Below are positions 1-9,459 of a DNA stretch of 64,000 nt, piece by piece. The stretch spans positions 35,379-99,378 of the forward strand of contig JAADDZ010000020.1 in the NCBI GenBank assembly GCA_013153635.1, in the 5' to 3' direction. The notes beneath the pieces were generated by a model. That model did not search any database, was not told the origin of the DNA, and was given only the letters and a program-made list of their open reading frames with translations. Source of the DNA: Aquificota bacterium (GTDB taxonomy: Bacteria; Aquificota; Aquificia; Aquificales; Hydrogenothermaceae). The position numbers and the translations under genes are program-made. Numbering within the stretch: the first letter of the stretch is position 1; the number at the start of each line of letters is the position of its first letter.

Positions 1-1624
1 CAAATTTTATGAGTGCTAATGGGTGAATACCGATATAGTTGTTTATTATAAACTCTTCTCTAGCTAAACCTACACCATCATTTGGCAAAAACGAGTAATC
101 AAATGCGCCTTCTGGTGTGGCTATGTTCATCATGATAGGTGTTTTTGTTTTTGGTAGGGTACTTATGTCTACTTCTTCTATCTCATAATCTATTTTGCCG
201 TCGTAAACATAACCTACTTCTCCTTCTGCACAGGATACTGTTACTTCTTGACCGTCTTTAAGAACTTCTGTAGCTTTTCCTGTCCCTACAACAGCTGGTA
301 CTCCAAGTTCTCTTGCTACTATTGCGGCGTGACATGTTCTTCCTCCTCTATTTGTAACTATGGCTCCTGCTTTTTTCATGATAGGTTCCCAATCTGGGTC
401 TGTCATATCTGTAACTAGTATATCTCCTGCTTCGAATTTTTTTGCATCATCTAGGGAGTTTAAGATTTTTACTTTTCCAAATGCTACCTTATCTCCTACT
501 GCTATACCTTCTAGTATTCTTTTTTCTATTCTGCTTTCTATTGGTTCTGTTATATGGTATATGGTTATTTTTGAGTGGTCTTTCCTTGAATGTACCGTCT
601 CTGGTCTCGCTTGCACGATAAATAGTTCGTTTAGCTCTCCATCTTTTGCCCATTCAACGTCCATAGGTGTCCACTTTTGATACTTGTCTGAATAGTATTT
701 CTCTATCTCTATTACCCATTTTGCTAGTTTTAATACTTCATCGTCTTCTAAACAGAACTTAGCTTGGTCTTCTTTTGAAACTGGAACTATTTTGACTCTT
801 TCTTCTTCAGTCGTTCCATATATCATCTTTTGGGTTTTTACCCCTAGTTTTTTTTCGATTATGGCTTCATATCCTTCTAAAAGGGTTGGTTTAAATACAA
901 GCCACTCATCTGGAGTAACCGCTCCTTGAACTACTAATTCTCCTAAACCGTAAGCTCCATTTATAAGAACTACATCTTTAAAGCCGCTCTCTGTATCCAA
1001 AGAGAAAGCCACTCCTGCTGATGCTAGGTCTGAACGAACCATCTTTTGTACTCCTACAGCTAAACCTATAGAAAAATGGTCAAAACCAAAGGATTCTCTG
1101 TATGAGATGGCTCTATCTGTGAATAGAGAGGCAAAACAACTTTTGATTGCTATAAGGAGGGATTCTTCTCCTTTTATGTTTAGGTACGTTTCTTGCTGTC
1201 CTGCAAATGAAGCATCTGGTAAATCTTCTGCTGTAGCAGAAGACCTTACAGCTACATCTACTCTGTGTTTTCCATACATTTTGCTAAGTTCTATGTAGTA
1301 CTCGATGATTTTTTCTCTTAGGTCAGGAGGAAAATCTCCTCCTTTTATCATTTCTCTTATTGTTAGTCCTCTTCTATGTAAGTCTTCTATATCGTCTACA
1401 TTAAGTCCTGCTAATGTTTCTCTTATTTTTTGGTCTAATTTATTGTATTTTATGAAGTAATAGTAAGCTTCCGCTGTAACAACATAACCCATCGGAATTT
1501 TTATGCCTTTGGGTGTAAGTCCTCTAATCATTTCTCCTAACGATGCGTTTTTTCCTCCTACTAGGTTTACGTCTTCTATCCCAACTTCGTTTAACCAGAG
1601 GACTAGCTTTTTTTCATTACTCAT
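1..1624 (-). CDS. ppsA: Phosphoenolpyruvate synthase (partial, C-terminus outside window)
   Basis: Catalyses ATP + pyruvate + water to PEP + AMP + phosphate, the entry to gluconeogenesis and carbon fixation in autotrophs. About 541 N-terminal residues are present; the family is near 800, so the PEP-binding barrel lies beyond base 1. The N-terminal ATP-grasp region carries VGGKNASLGEM near the start and VRSSATAEDLPDASFAGQQE. The swivelling phosphohistidine domain has GGRTCHAAIVARELGVPAV with the catalytic His near residue 432. The ATG at 1624 shares its A with the TAA of glyS (TAATG), so translation is probably coupled to glyS. Confidence 0.95.
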   Translation of the reverse strand, partial: MSNEKKLVLWLNEVGIEDVNLVGGKNASLGEMIRGLTPKGIKIPMGYVVTAEAYYYFIKYNKLDQKIRETLAGLNVDDIEDLHRRGLTIREMIKGGDFPPDLREKIIEYYIELSKMYGKHRVDVAVRSSATAEDLPDASFAGQQETYLNIKGEESLLIAIKSCFASLFTDRAISYRESFGFDHFSIGLAVGVQKMVRSDLASAGVAFSLDTESGFKDVVLINGAYGLGELVVQGAVTPDEWLVFKPTLLEGYEAIIEKKLGVKTQKMIYGTTEEERVKIVPVSKEDQAKFCLEDDEVLKLAKWVIEIEKYYSDKYQKWTPMDVEWAKDGELNELFIVQARPETVHSRKDHSKITIYHITEPIESRIEKRILEGIAVGDKVAFGKVKILNSLDDAKKFEAGDILVTDMTDPDWEPIMKKAGAIVTNRGGRTCHAAIVARELGVPAVVGTGKATEVLKDGQEVTVSCAEGEVGYVYDGKIDYEIEEVDISTLPKTKTPIMMNIATPEGAFDYSFLPNDGVGLAREEFIINNYIGIHPLALIKF

Positions 1625-3711
1625 TATTTGCCTCCTTGGACATTGATTTTTGTAAAATCAGATAGTTTTTTAAATAAATCATTTATTCTCTTTAGTAGAG
1701 AGAGCCTATTTGTTTTTATTCTGTTTTCTTTTACCATTACCATAACATTATCAAAAAATCTATCAACGTGGGGCTTTAGCTCTAAAAGTTTTTCTAAAGC
1801 TTTCTTGTATTCTTTTTCTTCTAATAATTTTAAAACTTCTTTTTCTGTTTTTAAAAGTTTTTGGTACAGATTTTTCTCTTCTTTTTTTGTAAGATACTTT
1901 TTATCAAAGTTTTCTTTAAAATCTGAAGGTATGATATTGCCTATTCTTTTAAATGTTATCATAATATCTTCAAATTCTGGATTGTGTTTTAGGTCTGATA
2001 CTGCTTGAATTTTGAGGTATGCTCTGTATAGATTTGGTTCTTTTGTGGATAGGACTGAATTGATTATATCTGTGTCTATCCCTTTGTTCTTTAAATAGAA
2101 GACAAATCTTGCATTTATAAAATCTAATACTTGGTCTTTGAGGGTTTTATCTATATTCGGCAATTTTACCTGCTCTATGGTCTGTTCTAAGATTTTCTCT
2201 AAGTTTATATCTAGCTTGTTCTCTACTAAGATTCTTACAATACCTAATGCTAATCTTCTAAGTCCAAATGGGTCTGCTCCTGCTTTTGGTTTTTCTCCTA
2301 TGGAGAAAAATGCTGTTAAGGTATCTAGTTTGTCTGCTACTGCTAGTATTGTACCTATTTTTGTTTTTGGAAGGGGGTCTTCAGCTGTCTTTGGTAGATA
2401 GTGTTCATATATAGCTTTGGCTACTTCTTCTTTTTCTCCTTGCTTTAGTGCATAGTACATGCCCATTATACCTTGTAGTTCGTCAAACTCCTTTACCATC
2501 TCTGTGAGTAGGTCTGTTTTTGACAGCTTGTTTGCTCTATTTATATCTGATTTTTGTTTCATTTTAAGTGTTTTTGCGATTATTTGAGCTATTATCCCGT
2601 TTCTTTTTACCTTGTCTAGCATTGTTCCTAATTTTTCGTGGAATAGGATACCTTTGAGCTTGGGATATAGGTCTTCTAGGTTTTTTTTCAGGTCTTCTTC
2701 GTAGAAGAACAATGCATCTTCAAGACGAGCTTTTAACACTTTTTCGTATCCTGCTTTTACTACATTTTTATCTTTTACTGCTGTATTTGAGAAAGCTAAA
2801 AATTTTGGAATTAGTTTTCCATCTTTTTCAAAATTGAAAAATCTCTGGTGATGTTTGCATACCACTATGATGACTTCTTTCGGCAGTATTAGATATTCTG
2901 GGGAAAAATCCCCGAGTATACCTACTGGAAATTCTAGGAGGTTTGTTACTTCATCTAGAAGTTCTTCATCTAATATAGGAGATGCGTCTATACTGTTTGC
3001 AAATCCTATCACCTGTGTTTCTACAGCTTTTTTTCTGTCTTCATACCTTGGTACTATAAATCCTAATTTTAGGATTTCTTCATATCTTGTAGGCGTAGCT
3101 ATCTCTTTTTTTTCTCCTCTTCCTATAGGTTTTGTCATAAACCTGTGTAGGTAGGTGTATCTGCTGGATTTTATGCCTGCTATCTCTATATCTATTATGT
3201 CTTCGTTTAGGAGAGATACTATCCATCTGATAGGTCTTGAGAATCTAAAGTTTGTACGATTCCACCTCATTGTTTTTGGGAATGGTATGTTTGATATTAT
3301 GCTAGGAACTGCTTGTTTTATATGCTCTTGAAGAGGTTTTCCCTCTTTTTTTATCACTGCTCCTATATATACACCCTTTTCTGTTTCTATCTTCTGGAGG
3401 TTTTCTATAGGTATATTATTTTTCTTTGCAAATCCTATAGCCGCTTTTGTAAATCTACCTTCATTGTCTACTGCAACTTTGTAGGGAGGTCCGATAATAA
3501 GCTCTTCTTTGGAGTCTTCTTTTTCTTTTAGGTTTTCTAACAGTACTGATAGTCTTCTAGGAGTTGCAAATATGTTTATATTTTGAGGTGTATCATACAT
3601 AAAAAAATTTTCAAAGCTTTTATGAAAGCTCTGCTGTAGGTATTCTCTTCCTATGTTTATACTTTGGGAAGGTAGCTCTTCACACCCTATTTCTAATAGG
3701 TATCTATTCAT
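1624..3711 (-). CDS. glyS: Glycyl-tRNA synthetase, beta subunit
   Basis: Beta chain of the bacterial alpha2-beta2 glycyl-tRNA synthetase, responsible for tRNA recognition. At 695 aa it matches the usual size. The N-terminus LLEIGCEELPS and the following ATPRRLSVLL are family hallmarks, and the helical C-terminus is the DALR-type anticodon-binding domain. It starts directly after the glyQ stop with no gap and its own stop overlaps the ppsA start, giving a glyQ-glyS-ppsA operon. Nothing looks truncated. Confidence 0.97.
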   Translation of the reverse strand: MNRYLLEIGCEELPSQSINIGREYLQQSFHKSFENFFMYDTPQNINIFATPRRLSVLLENLKEKEDSKEELIIGPPYKVAVDNEGRFTKAAIGFAKKNNIPIENLQKIETEKGVYIGAVIKKEGKPLQEHIKQAVPSIISNIPFPKTMRWNRTNFRFSRPIRWIVSLLNEDIIDIEIAGIKSSRYTYLHRFMTKPIGRGEKKEIATPTRYEEILKLGFIVPRYEDRKKAVETQVIGFANSIDASPILDEELLDEVTNLLEFPVGILGDFSPEYLILPKEVIIVVCKHHQRFFNFEKDGKLIPKFLAFSNTAVKDKNVVKAGYEKVLKARLEDALFFYEEDLKKNLEDLYPKLKGILFHEKLGTMLDKVKRNGIIAQIIAKTLKMKQKSDINRANKLSKTDLLTEMVKEFDELQGIMGMYYALKQGEKEEVAKAIYEHYLPKTAEDPLPKTKIGTILAVADKLDTLTAFFSIGEKPKAGADPFGLRRLALGIVRILVENKLDINLEKILEQTIEQVKLPNIDKTLKDQVLDFINARFVFYLKNKGIDTDIINSVLSTKEPNLYRAYLKIQAVSDLKHNPEFEDIMITFKRIGNIIPSDFKENFDKKYLTKKEEKNLYQKLLKTEKEVLKLLEEKEYKKALEKLLELKPHVDRFFDNVMVMVKENRIKTNRLSLLKRINDLFKKLSDFTKINVQGGK

Positions 3712-4596
3712 TTATACCTCTATTTCTCTTTTTTTTATTAATGGGTATCCTAATTCTTTTCTGTGCTTTAAAAAGGCTTTGGCACATTCTTTTGATATGT
3801 TTCTCACTCGTGCTATATATCTAGCCCTTTCTGTTACAGATAAAGCTCCTCTAGCATCTAATAAGTTAAATACGTGAGAACATTTTAAGGCATAATCATA
3901 TGCAGGTATGGGGAGATTATGTTTTATCAATCTATGTCCTTCCTTCTCGAATAACTCAAATGTTTTTTTTAGCATTTTGACATCTGCAAGCTCGAAGTTG
4001 TATATAGACCACTGTCTTTCTGCTTCTTTGTAGATGTCTCCATATGTAAGACCTTCAGCCCAAACTATGTCGTACACACTATCTACACCTTGAAGGAACA
4101 TAGCTATTCTCTCTAGACCGTATGTTATTTCTACGCTTATATCTTCTAAATCGATACTTCCTGCTTGCTGGAAATATGTAAACTGGGTTATTTCCATTCC
4201 ATCTAGCCAAACTTCCCAACCAAGTCCCCATGCCCCAAGGGTAGGACTCTCCCAATCATCTTCTACAAATCTAACGTCATGTGCAGTAAGGTCTATGCCA
4301 AGAGCTTGTAAACTCTTTAAGTAAAGTTCTTGTGGATTTTCTGGAGCTGGTTTTAGAATAACCTGAAACTGATAGTAATGCTGAAGTCTATTTGGATTTT
4401 CTCCATATCTTCCGTCTTTGGGTCGTCTTGACGGTTCAACATAACAAACGTTCCATTCTTCTGGTCCTAATACTCTCAAAAAGGTAGCAGGATTCATCGT
4501 TCCTGCACCTACTTCTATGTCGTAGGGTTGCCATAAAATACATTTATTTTCTGTCCAGAAGTTTTGAAGAGTCAGGATTATATCCTGAAATTTCAT
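3712..4596 (-). CDS. glyQ: Glycyl-tRNA synthetase, alpha subunit
   Basis: Catalytic alpha chain (class II core) that activates glycine for the heterotetrameric enzyme. It is 294 aa, the normal length. Recognisable blocks are [21 protein letters not shown] near the start and [17 protein letters not shown], followed by [22 protein letters not shown]-type core sequence. It is the first gene of the glyQ-glyS-ppsA unit, 42 bp downstream of hemE on the same strand, so hemE may also be co-transcribed. Confidence 0.97.
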   Translation of the reverse strand: MKFQDIILTLQNFWTENKCILWQPYDIEVGAGTMNPATFLRVLGPEEWNVCYVEPSRRPKDGRYGENPNRLQHYYQFQVILKPAPENPQELYLKSLQALGIDLTAHDVRFVEDDWESPTLGAWGLGWEVWLDGMEITQFTYFQQAGSIDLEDISVEITYGLERIAMFLQGVDSVYDIVWAEGLTYGDIYKEAERQWSIYNFELADVKMLKKTFELFEKEGHRLIKHNLPIPAYDYALKCSHVFNLLDARGALSVTERARYIARVRNISKECAKAFLKHRKELGYPLIKKREIEV

Positions 4597-4638
4597 ATAT
4601 TTTCCTCTTTGTTTATTAACCTAAATATTTTAACAGAT

Positions 4639-5682
4639 TTAGCGGATACTTTCCTGTTTGACTACATCTACTAAAAACTTTACGTTTTCTACAGACATAT
4701 CTGGCATAAGCCCATGTCCTAGATTAAATATGTGTCCTGTTTCTTTGCCCCATTTTTGTAAAATCTTTAGTGCTTCTTTTTTTATGGTTTCTTTAGAAGC
4801 GTATAGGACTATAGGGTCTAGATTTCCTTGAGCTGAAGCTTTTGTGTTTAGTTTTTGTTTGACTTTTTTTAGGTCTATCATCCAATCTACACTGTATACG
4901 TCTGCTCCTGAAGTAATCATCTCATCAAAAAATCCTGCTACTCCTTTTGTAAAGTGAATAATCGGCTGATAGTTTCTTTTAATAGATGTTATAATCTTTT
5001 TTATAGGTGCTAACGCAAACTCTCGATAATCATCTGGGGTTAGATACCCTGCCCAGCTGTCAAATATCTGTACTGCATCTGCTCCAGAGTCTATCTGGAA
5101 GTTTAGATATTCTATTAACATATCAGAGAGTTTATCTAGTAGATTTTTAAATGCAGTAGGGTTTTGATACATAAATTTTTTGGTTTTTTTAAAATCTCTA
5201 GATGTTCTTCCTTCTATCATGTATGCGGCAAGGGTAAAAGGCGCTCCACAGAATCCTATAACTGGAAGTTCATAGTCTATACTCTTTCCTGTTTGCTTTA
5301 TGATTTCTCCAACATAACTTATGTCTTTTGTATCAAACTGTTTTAGATTGTGTATATCTTTTTCATCTTTTATTGGGTTTTGAAAAACGGGACCTTCTCC
5401 TTCTTTAAAATCAAACTCCATACCTATAGATTCTAGTGGTGTTAGAATGTCTGAAAATATGATTAATGCATCTACTCCTAGTAGATGATAGGGAAGCAGG
5501 GTAGCCTGTACTGCTAGATGTGGGTCTTTATAGAAATTTTTAAAATTTCCAGCCTTTTGTCTAAGTTCTCTATATTCGGGCATATATCTTCCTGCCTGTC
5601 TCATAAGCCATATTGGTGTTCTTTCTATAGGTTCTCTTTTTGCGGCTCTTATCAAAAGGTCATTTTTAGGATACTTTTTCAT
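4639..5682 (-). CDS. hemE: Uroporphyrinogen III decarboxylase
   Basis: Removes four carboxyl groups from uroporphyrinogen III to give coproporphyrinogen III in haem synthesis. It is 347 aa, standard for HemE. The signature PIWLMRQAGRYMPEYRELR sits at residues 23-41, and the other conserved block GFCGAPFTLAAYMIEG is intact. The ATG at 5682 faces the divergent SCP2 gene across 114 bp of AT-rich DNA that must hold both promoters. No other haem gene is visible in the window. Confidence 0.97.
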   Translation of the reverse strand: MKKYPKNDLLIRAAKREPIERTPIWLMRQAGRYMPEYRELRQKAGNFKNFYKDPHLAVQATLLPYHLLGVDALIIFSDILTPLESIGMEFDFKEGEGPVFQNPIKDEKDIHNLKQFDTKDISYVGEIIKQTGKSIDYELPVIGFCGAPFTLAAYMIEGRTSRDFKKTKKFMYQNPTAFKNLLDKLSDMLIEYLNFQIDSGADAVQIFDSWAGYLTPDDYREFALAPIKKIITSIKRNYQPIIHFTKGVAGFFDEMITSGADVYSVDWMIDLKKVKQKLNTKASAQGNLDPIVLYASKETIKKEALKILQKWGKETGHIFNLGHGLMPDMSVENVKFLVDVVKQESIR

Positions 5683-5732
5683 AGAATTTTCCTCTGATTT
5701 TTTTGAAAATTATACACTTTAGATGTTTAAAA

Positions 5733-5760
5733 TTGAAAATTTTGGTGCTATATTTATTCT
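5733..5760 (+). promoter_or_regulatory. Putative sigma-70 promoter of the SCP2 gene
   Basis: TTGAAA at 5733-5738 and TATTCT at 5755-5760 are separated by 16 bp and lie upstream of a strong AAGGAGGG ribosome-binding site just before the ATG at 5797. The match is by eye in AT-rich DNA, so it is only suggestive. Confidence 0.35.
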
Positions 5761-5796
5761 TAATTATTAATAAAAATTATTACAAGGAGGGTTACG

Positions 5797-6180
5797 ATGG
5801 CAAAGTTTCTTTCTGAAGAATGGATAAAACAGTATGCAGAAGTTTGGAACAATGATGAGGAACTGGTGAGCGGACTAAAAGGTTTTAATGCTACTATCAA
5901 GTACTTTATCGAAGGGAGCGACCAACCTCCTGTTTACATCAAGGTAGAAGATGGAAAAGTTGTAGAAGCTGGCTTGGCTGAAGAAGGTAAAGAGTATGAT
6001 TTTGAGATGTGGGCAAGCATAGATAACTGGAAAAAACTAGCCACTGGAGAGTTAGGTCCTAAAAAGGCTATGATGTTTAGAAAACTTAAATTTAAAGGTG
6101 ATATGGCTACAGCTATGGCTAAAATGGGTCCTTTTTCAAAATCTCTACAAGATATGTCTCAAGTTCCTACTGATTGGTAG
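5797..6180 (+). CDS. SCP2 sterol-binding domain protein
   Basis: A 127-aa single-domain protein resembling the SCP2 sterol-carrier fold (lipid or hydrophobic ligand binding). The pattern SGLKGFNATIKYFIEGSD, VEDGKVVEAG and WKKLATGELGPKKAMMFRKLKFKGD is typical of stand-alone bacterial SCP2 proteins. The physiological ligand is unknown. It has a strong AAGGAGGG ribosome-binding site and its own intrinsic terminator, so it is probably monocistronic. Its last 14 bp overlap the 3' end of the convergent motB2. Confidence 0.8.
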   Translation: MAKFLSEEWIKQYAEVWNNDEELVSGLKGFNATIKYFIEGSDQPPVYIKVEDGKVVEAGLAEEGKEYDFEMWASIDNWKKLATGELGPKKAMMFRKLKFKGDMATAMAKMGPFSKSLQDMSQVPTDW

Positions 6181-6880
6181 TAACCACAGGCGCTTTTTTA
6201 GCGCCTTTTTTTGCATCTGATAGGTCTGTTCTTACTTTCTTTATCTGTATCAATATCTCTACTCTGTCGTTCCTTCTATTTAAAAGTGGGTGGTTCCATG
6301 TATAAATAGGTCTTGTATCTCCGTATCCGGAAGCTGATATTTTTCTTGGGTCTACTCCGGTGTTTATTAGATACTGTGCTACTTCTACTGCCCTTTTTAC
6401 TGATAGATTCCATGGGTTTTTGTGGTTACTTGTGTGTCCTTCTATTCTTATTTCTAAATCATCTTTAGATAGGGCTTTTAGTACTTGAGATATGTCTTTG
6501 AGGGCTTTTTTTGACTTTTCTGTGAGTCTATAATCGCCTTCCTCAAATGTTATGTCGTTAAAGAGTCTTATAAGTACATAGTTCTCTATAACCGCTATCT
6601 GGTAAGCGTGGATTGGTAAAACTCTCTGTATTCTTTTTTTTACTTCTTTTGCTATGTCTTTAGGTAGTAAGTTTATCGGGGGCAAAATAGCGACTGTTTT
6701 AGTAGCGAATGTTACTTCTTCTCCTTGGAAATACCACAAAAATTTCATCAATTTTTTTATGTCTAGAACACTCATTGAGTATAGAAGTATAAAAAATGTT
6801 AAAAGGAGGGACATTAAATCACTAAAACTTATAATCCATGCTGGTGCGCTAGGGCATTCTTCTTTCTTTTTTCTTGGCAT
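6167..6880 (-). CDS. motB2: MotB-type flagellar stator protein (second paralogue)
   Basis: Stator B subunit anchoring MotA to peptidoglycan and carrying the ion-binding Asp. It is 237 aa. A basic N-terminus is followed by one membrane helix (about 14-35) with SFSDLMSLLLTFF, placing the ion-binding Asp at D21. The C-terminal OmpA/MotB domain has IEGHTSNHKNPWNLSVKRAVE and SGYGDTRPIY. The ATG directly follows the motB1 stop. Relatives in Aquifex are called MotB1 and MotB2; which is used with MotA here cannot be read from sequence. The last residues are Lys/Ala-rich because they overlap the convergent terminator. Confidence 0.9.
   Translation of the reverse strand: MPRKKKEECPSAPAWIISFSDLMSLLLTFFILLYSMSVLDIKKLMKFLWYFQGEEVTFATKTVAILPPINLLPKDIAKEVKKRIQRVLPIHAYQIAVIENYVLIRLFNDITFEEGDYRLTEKSKKALKDISQVLKALSKDDLEIRIEGHTSNHKNPWNLSVKRAVEVAQYLINTGVDPRKISASGYGDTRPIYTWNHPLLNRRNDRVEILIQIKKVRTDLSDAKKGAKKAPVVTTNQ
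6188..6212 (+). terminator. Rho-independent terminator after the SCP2 gene, inside motB2
   Basis: AGGCGCT, a TTTTT loop and AGCGCCT, followed by a run of T to about 6212. The T-run lies on the + strand only, so it stops SCP2 transcription. It is embedded in the last codons of the opposite-strand motB2, where it encodes the KKGAKKAP tail. Confidence 0.85.
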
Positions 6881-7576
6881 TTATCCACCTACATCTATAA
6901 CAAATTCTATTCTTCTATTTTTAGCTCGCCCTTGTGGTGTATCGTTTGGAGCTATTGGTCTGTATTCTCCGTAACCTCTAGCTGACAGTATTTTTTCTGG
7001 GTATCCGCACTTGATAAAGATTTTTAAGATGTTTACTGCTCTTTCTACTGACAGCTCTAAGTTTGTCTTCCCAGAGAGTATTGGGAGATTGTCGGTATGT
7101 CCTTCTATCGTTAGTGGAAGATACAGTATTTTTAATCTATCACATATCTGGGTGAGTAATGGAATCACAGTGCTGTATGGGTATGCCTTTCCTACTGGGA
7201 ACATTTTATCAGTATTTAGTCTTAGCCTTATATTAGAACCATGAGATTGTATCTGTGTATCTATACCTGCTGATTTTAGTATATTTTGGATTTCTCGAAG
7301 TTCTTTTTTTAATCTCTTTTTCTTTTCTAACTTTGGGTACATGTCTGGAAACTGGACTACTCCTTTAGGAGCATTTAGTATTTTTGATTCATGAATAACT
7401 TTTCTACCTCCTAATGATTCTGTAATACCTTTTATTACCATATGGAATTTTTCAAGGGAGATTGTACCCATAGAAAATAGAAGTATAAAAAATGTTAAAA
7501 GGAGGGACATTAAGTCCCCAAAGCTTATTAGCCAACCGGGTATGCTTTTACATTCTTGTTTTTTTTTACGAGCCAT
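6881..7576 (-). CDS. motB1: MotB-type flagellar stator protein (first paralogue)
   Basis: Stator B subunit of 231 aa: basic N-terminus, one membrane helix with SFGDLMSLLLTFFILLFSM and the ion-binding Asp at D21, then a periplasmic OmpA/MotB peptidoglycan-binding domain (IEGHTDNLPI, ARGYGEYRPIAPN, AKNRRIEFVID). Its ATG shares a base with the motA stop (TAATG), so it is translationally coupled to motA. The linker between helix and OmpA domain differs clearly from motB2, which argues for separate roles rather than a recent duplication. Confidence 0.92.
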   Translation of the reverse strand: MARKKKQECKSIPGWLISFGDLMSLLLTFFILLFSMGTISLEKFHMVIKGITESLGGRKVIHESKILNAPKGVVQFPDMYPKLEKKKRLKKELREIQNILKSAGIDTQIQSHGSNIRLRLNTDKMFPVGKAYPYSTVIPLLTQICDRLKILYLPLTIEGHTDNLPILSGKTNLELSVERAVNILKIFIKCGYPEKILSARGYGEYRPIAPNDTPQGRAKNRRIEFVIDVGG

Positions 7577-8337
7577 TATTCTTGTCCAGATTTGACACCT
7601 AAAAGTGCCATAAGTTTACTTCTTAGTAGATTTGGATTTACTCCTTTGTTTATGGCGTCTACTACTAGGAGATAACTTTCTTTGTATATCATTGTTAGGT
7701 CTTTGTAATATTTTAGTTTTTTAGATAATGGTACACAAAGAGCGTTTGCTAAAACTGCTCCGTAAAGGGTTGTTATCATAGCTACTGCCATACCGGGACC
7801 AAGGGCTGATGGGTCATTTAGGTTTTGGAGCATCTGTATCAACCCTATAAGAGTTCCTATCATTCCAAAGGCTGGAAATAGTTCTCCTAGTGCTTCCCAT
7901 ACGCTTACCTCTGTGGTGAGTTCTTGTTCTATTTTTGTCAGTGCGCTTTCGGCGTTGCTTTTGATTTCTTCAATGTCTTGACCGTCTATAAGCATTCTCA
8001 TAAGGTCTCCAAAGAATGAATCCTTTTGGTAGTAGTTATCTATGTCTGATTCTAATGCTAGGATTCCTTCTTTTCTTGCTTTGTTGGCTATCTCTACTAG
8101 GAAGTCTATATGCTCCATAGGATTTGGAAGTCCGGGATTTAGAGCTTTTTTTACAGATACTAGACCAGTTATAAAATCTTTTAGTGGAAAAGAGGTCATA
8201 GAAGCGGCTAGTCCTCCGCCTACTGTAATAAGTAAGGACGGTATGTTTACAAAGGCTAATGGACTTCCTCCTATTGATATAGCTATTATGATTAGTAAAA
8301 ATGCTCCTGCTACTCCTATTATTGTTGATATATCCAC
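7576..8337 (-). CDS. motA: Flagellar motor stator protein MotA
   Basis: Inner-membrane stator A subunit that forms the ion channel with MotB and pushes the rotor. It is 253 aa with four expected membrane segments. The conserved block ELFPAFGMIGTLIGLIQML around the essential proline and the cytoplasmic loop rich in charged residues are present. The start is GTG at 8337 (reads MDISTI), preceded by AGAGGT. The gene order motA-motB1-motB2 follows a PilZ-domain gene 10 bp upstream. Confidence 0.95.
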   Translation of the reverse strand: MDISTIIGVAGAFLLIIIAISIGGSPLAFVNIPSLLITVGGGLAASMTSFPLKDFITGLVSVKKALNPGLPNPMEHIDFLVEIANKARKEGILALESDIDNYYQKDSFFGDLMRMLIDGQDIEEIKSNAESALTKIEQELTTEVSVWEALGELFPAFGMIGTLIGLIQMLQNLNDPSALGPGMAVAMITTLYGAVLANALCVPLSKKLKYYKDLTMIYKESYLLVVDAINKGVNPNLLRSKLMALLGVKSGQE

Positions 8338-8347
8338 GATAGACCTC

Positions 8348-9403
8348 TTATTCTATGTATTTTCCGCGGTATTGTTTTAGAATTTCTTTTTGTTTTTCAC
8401 TTATGAATGTTTTGAGAAATTCTTTGTCTTCTTTGTCTATTTGGTCAAATTTTGCTCCAAAGCAGAGTTTTTTCCCAACTTCTCGTACATTTTTTATTAC
8501 AGCTTCACCTTTTATGGTTCTGTTATCTATTTTTAACTGTGCTTTTATTTTTGTTTCTACTGACAATTTTTTATCCCTCGCTTCCAAAATAGGTAAACAA
8601 AATCCAAATCCTTCTATACTTATATCGGTAGTTTCTGTGTTTATTTTTACTTTCTTTCCTTCTTTTGTTTCTAATTCAAGTATTATTGGGATATGTTCCC
8701 TAAGTCTAAATTCTTCTCTTCTGTTTATTGATTCTAGTTTGAAGGTGTGAGGTAGTTTTACTATGTATTTGCCGTCTTCGTGGATTATATCTTGGATTGT
8801 CTCCTCAAATGAATAGATAGCATCGTCCTTTCTTATGAATCTTATTTTTACTTTTGAACCTACTTCAAAATCAAATGGAGGTTTTTTGTCTATAACCCAC
8901 CAATATGTAAAAAGTTCGTCTTTATCGTATAAGGCTACTGGGTATATCTGTTTGTTTGGCGATATAAGGTTTCCTGTTTGGTATATGTCTATATCTTTTG
9001 TTGATATTAAAGGAACATATGGGGGAATTTTGTCAAATCCTAGCTTTCTTCTAATTCGTCTGATGAGTTTTTCGTCAAAGTTTGGATTTTCTTTTATATA
9101 GAGGTCTATAACTTTTTCAAATGGAGCTTTAAACTCTAAAACTAAAAAAGGGTCTCTTTTTAATTTTTTAGAGTAGTTCCATAAAAGCTGGGCTTCTTCT
9201 TTTGTCAAACCTAAATCTTGTGCGTATATAAAAAATAGTCTCTTTAGGTATCTGTGGTTTATGAACTCTTTTATTTTATCTATGTAGTAAAGACCTAGTC
9301 CTAAAAGTATGAATATTACAACTATAAGAAAAAATATCTTTAGATTCTGGGTTTTTATGGTGCTTTTGAATGCATCTGTTACTATGTTGACTCTTTCGTC
9401 CAT
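8348..9403 (-). CDS. Membrane-anchored PilZ (c-di-GMP-binding) protein
   Basis: A 351-aa protein with a membrane helix at about 23-42 (FFLIVVIFILLGLGLYYI), a long cytoplasmic region, and a C-terminal PilZ domain. The PilZ motif pair is visible: NRREEFRLRE supplies the RxxxR arm and DISIEGFGF the D/NxSxxG arm, both needed for cyclic-di-GMP binding. Lying immediately before motA, it probably links c-di-GMP level to stator function, as YcgR-type proteins do. That role is inferred from position; the N-terminal part is not a family I recognise. Confidence 0.75.
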   Translation of the reverse strand: MDERVNIVTDAFKSTIKTQNLKIFFLIVVIFILLGLGLYYIDKIKEFINHRYLKRLFFIYAQDLGLTKEEAQLLWNYSKKLKRDPFLVLEFKAPFEKVIDLYIKENPNFDEKLIRRIRRKLGFDKIPPYVPLISTKDIDIYQTGNLISPNKQIYPVALYDKDELFTYWWVIDKKPPFDFEVGSKVKIRFIRKDDAIYSFEETIQDIIHEDGKYIVKLPHTFKLESINRREEFRLREHIPIILELETKEGKKVKINTETTDISIEGFGFCLPILEARDKKLSVETKIKAQLKIDNRTIKGEAVIKNVREVGKKLCFGAKFDQIDKEDKEFLKTFISEKQKEILKQYRGKYIE

Positions 9404-9459
9404 GTTAAAAGTTTCCTTTGAAGTGTTTTATATCTAATCGGATATTTTTTTCTTGAGTA

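Noticed and set aside
360-680. Open frame of about 106 codons opposite ppsA, and many similar frames opposite other genes.
   Set aside because: Antisense shadows of clear genes with no ribosome-binding sites or protein-like composition.
7431-7449. TGTAATAC with TATTAC inside motB1 resembling the island repeat.
   Set aside because: Spacing is far shorter than 42 bp and it is conserved coding sequence.
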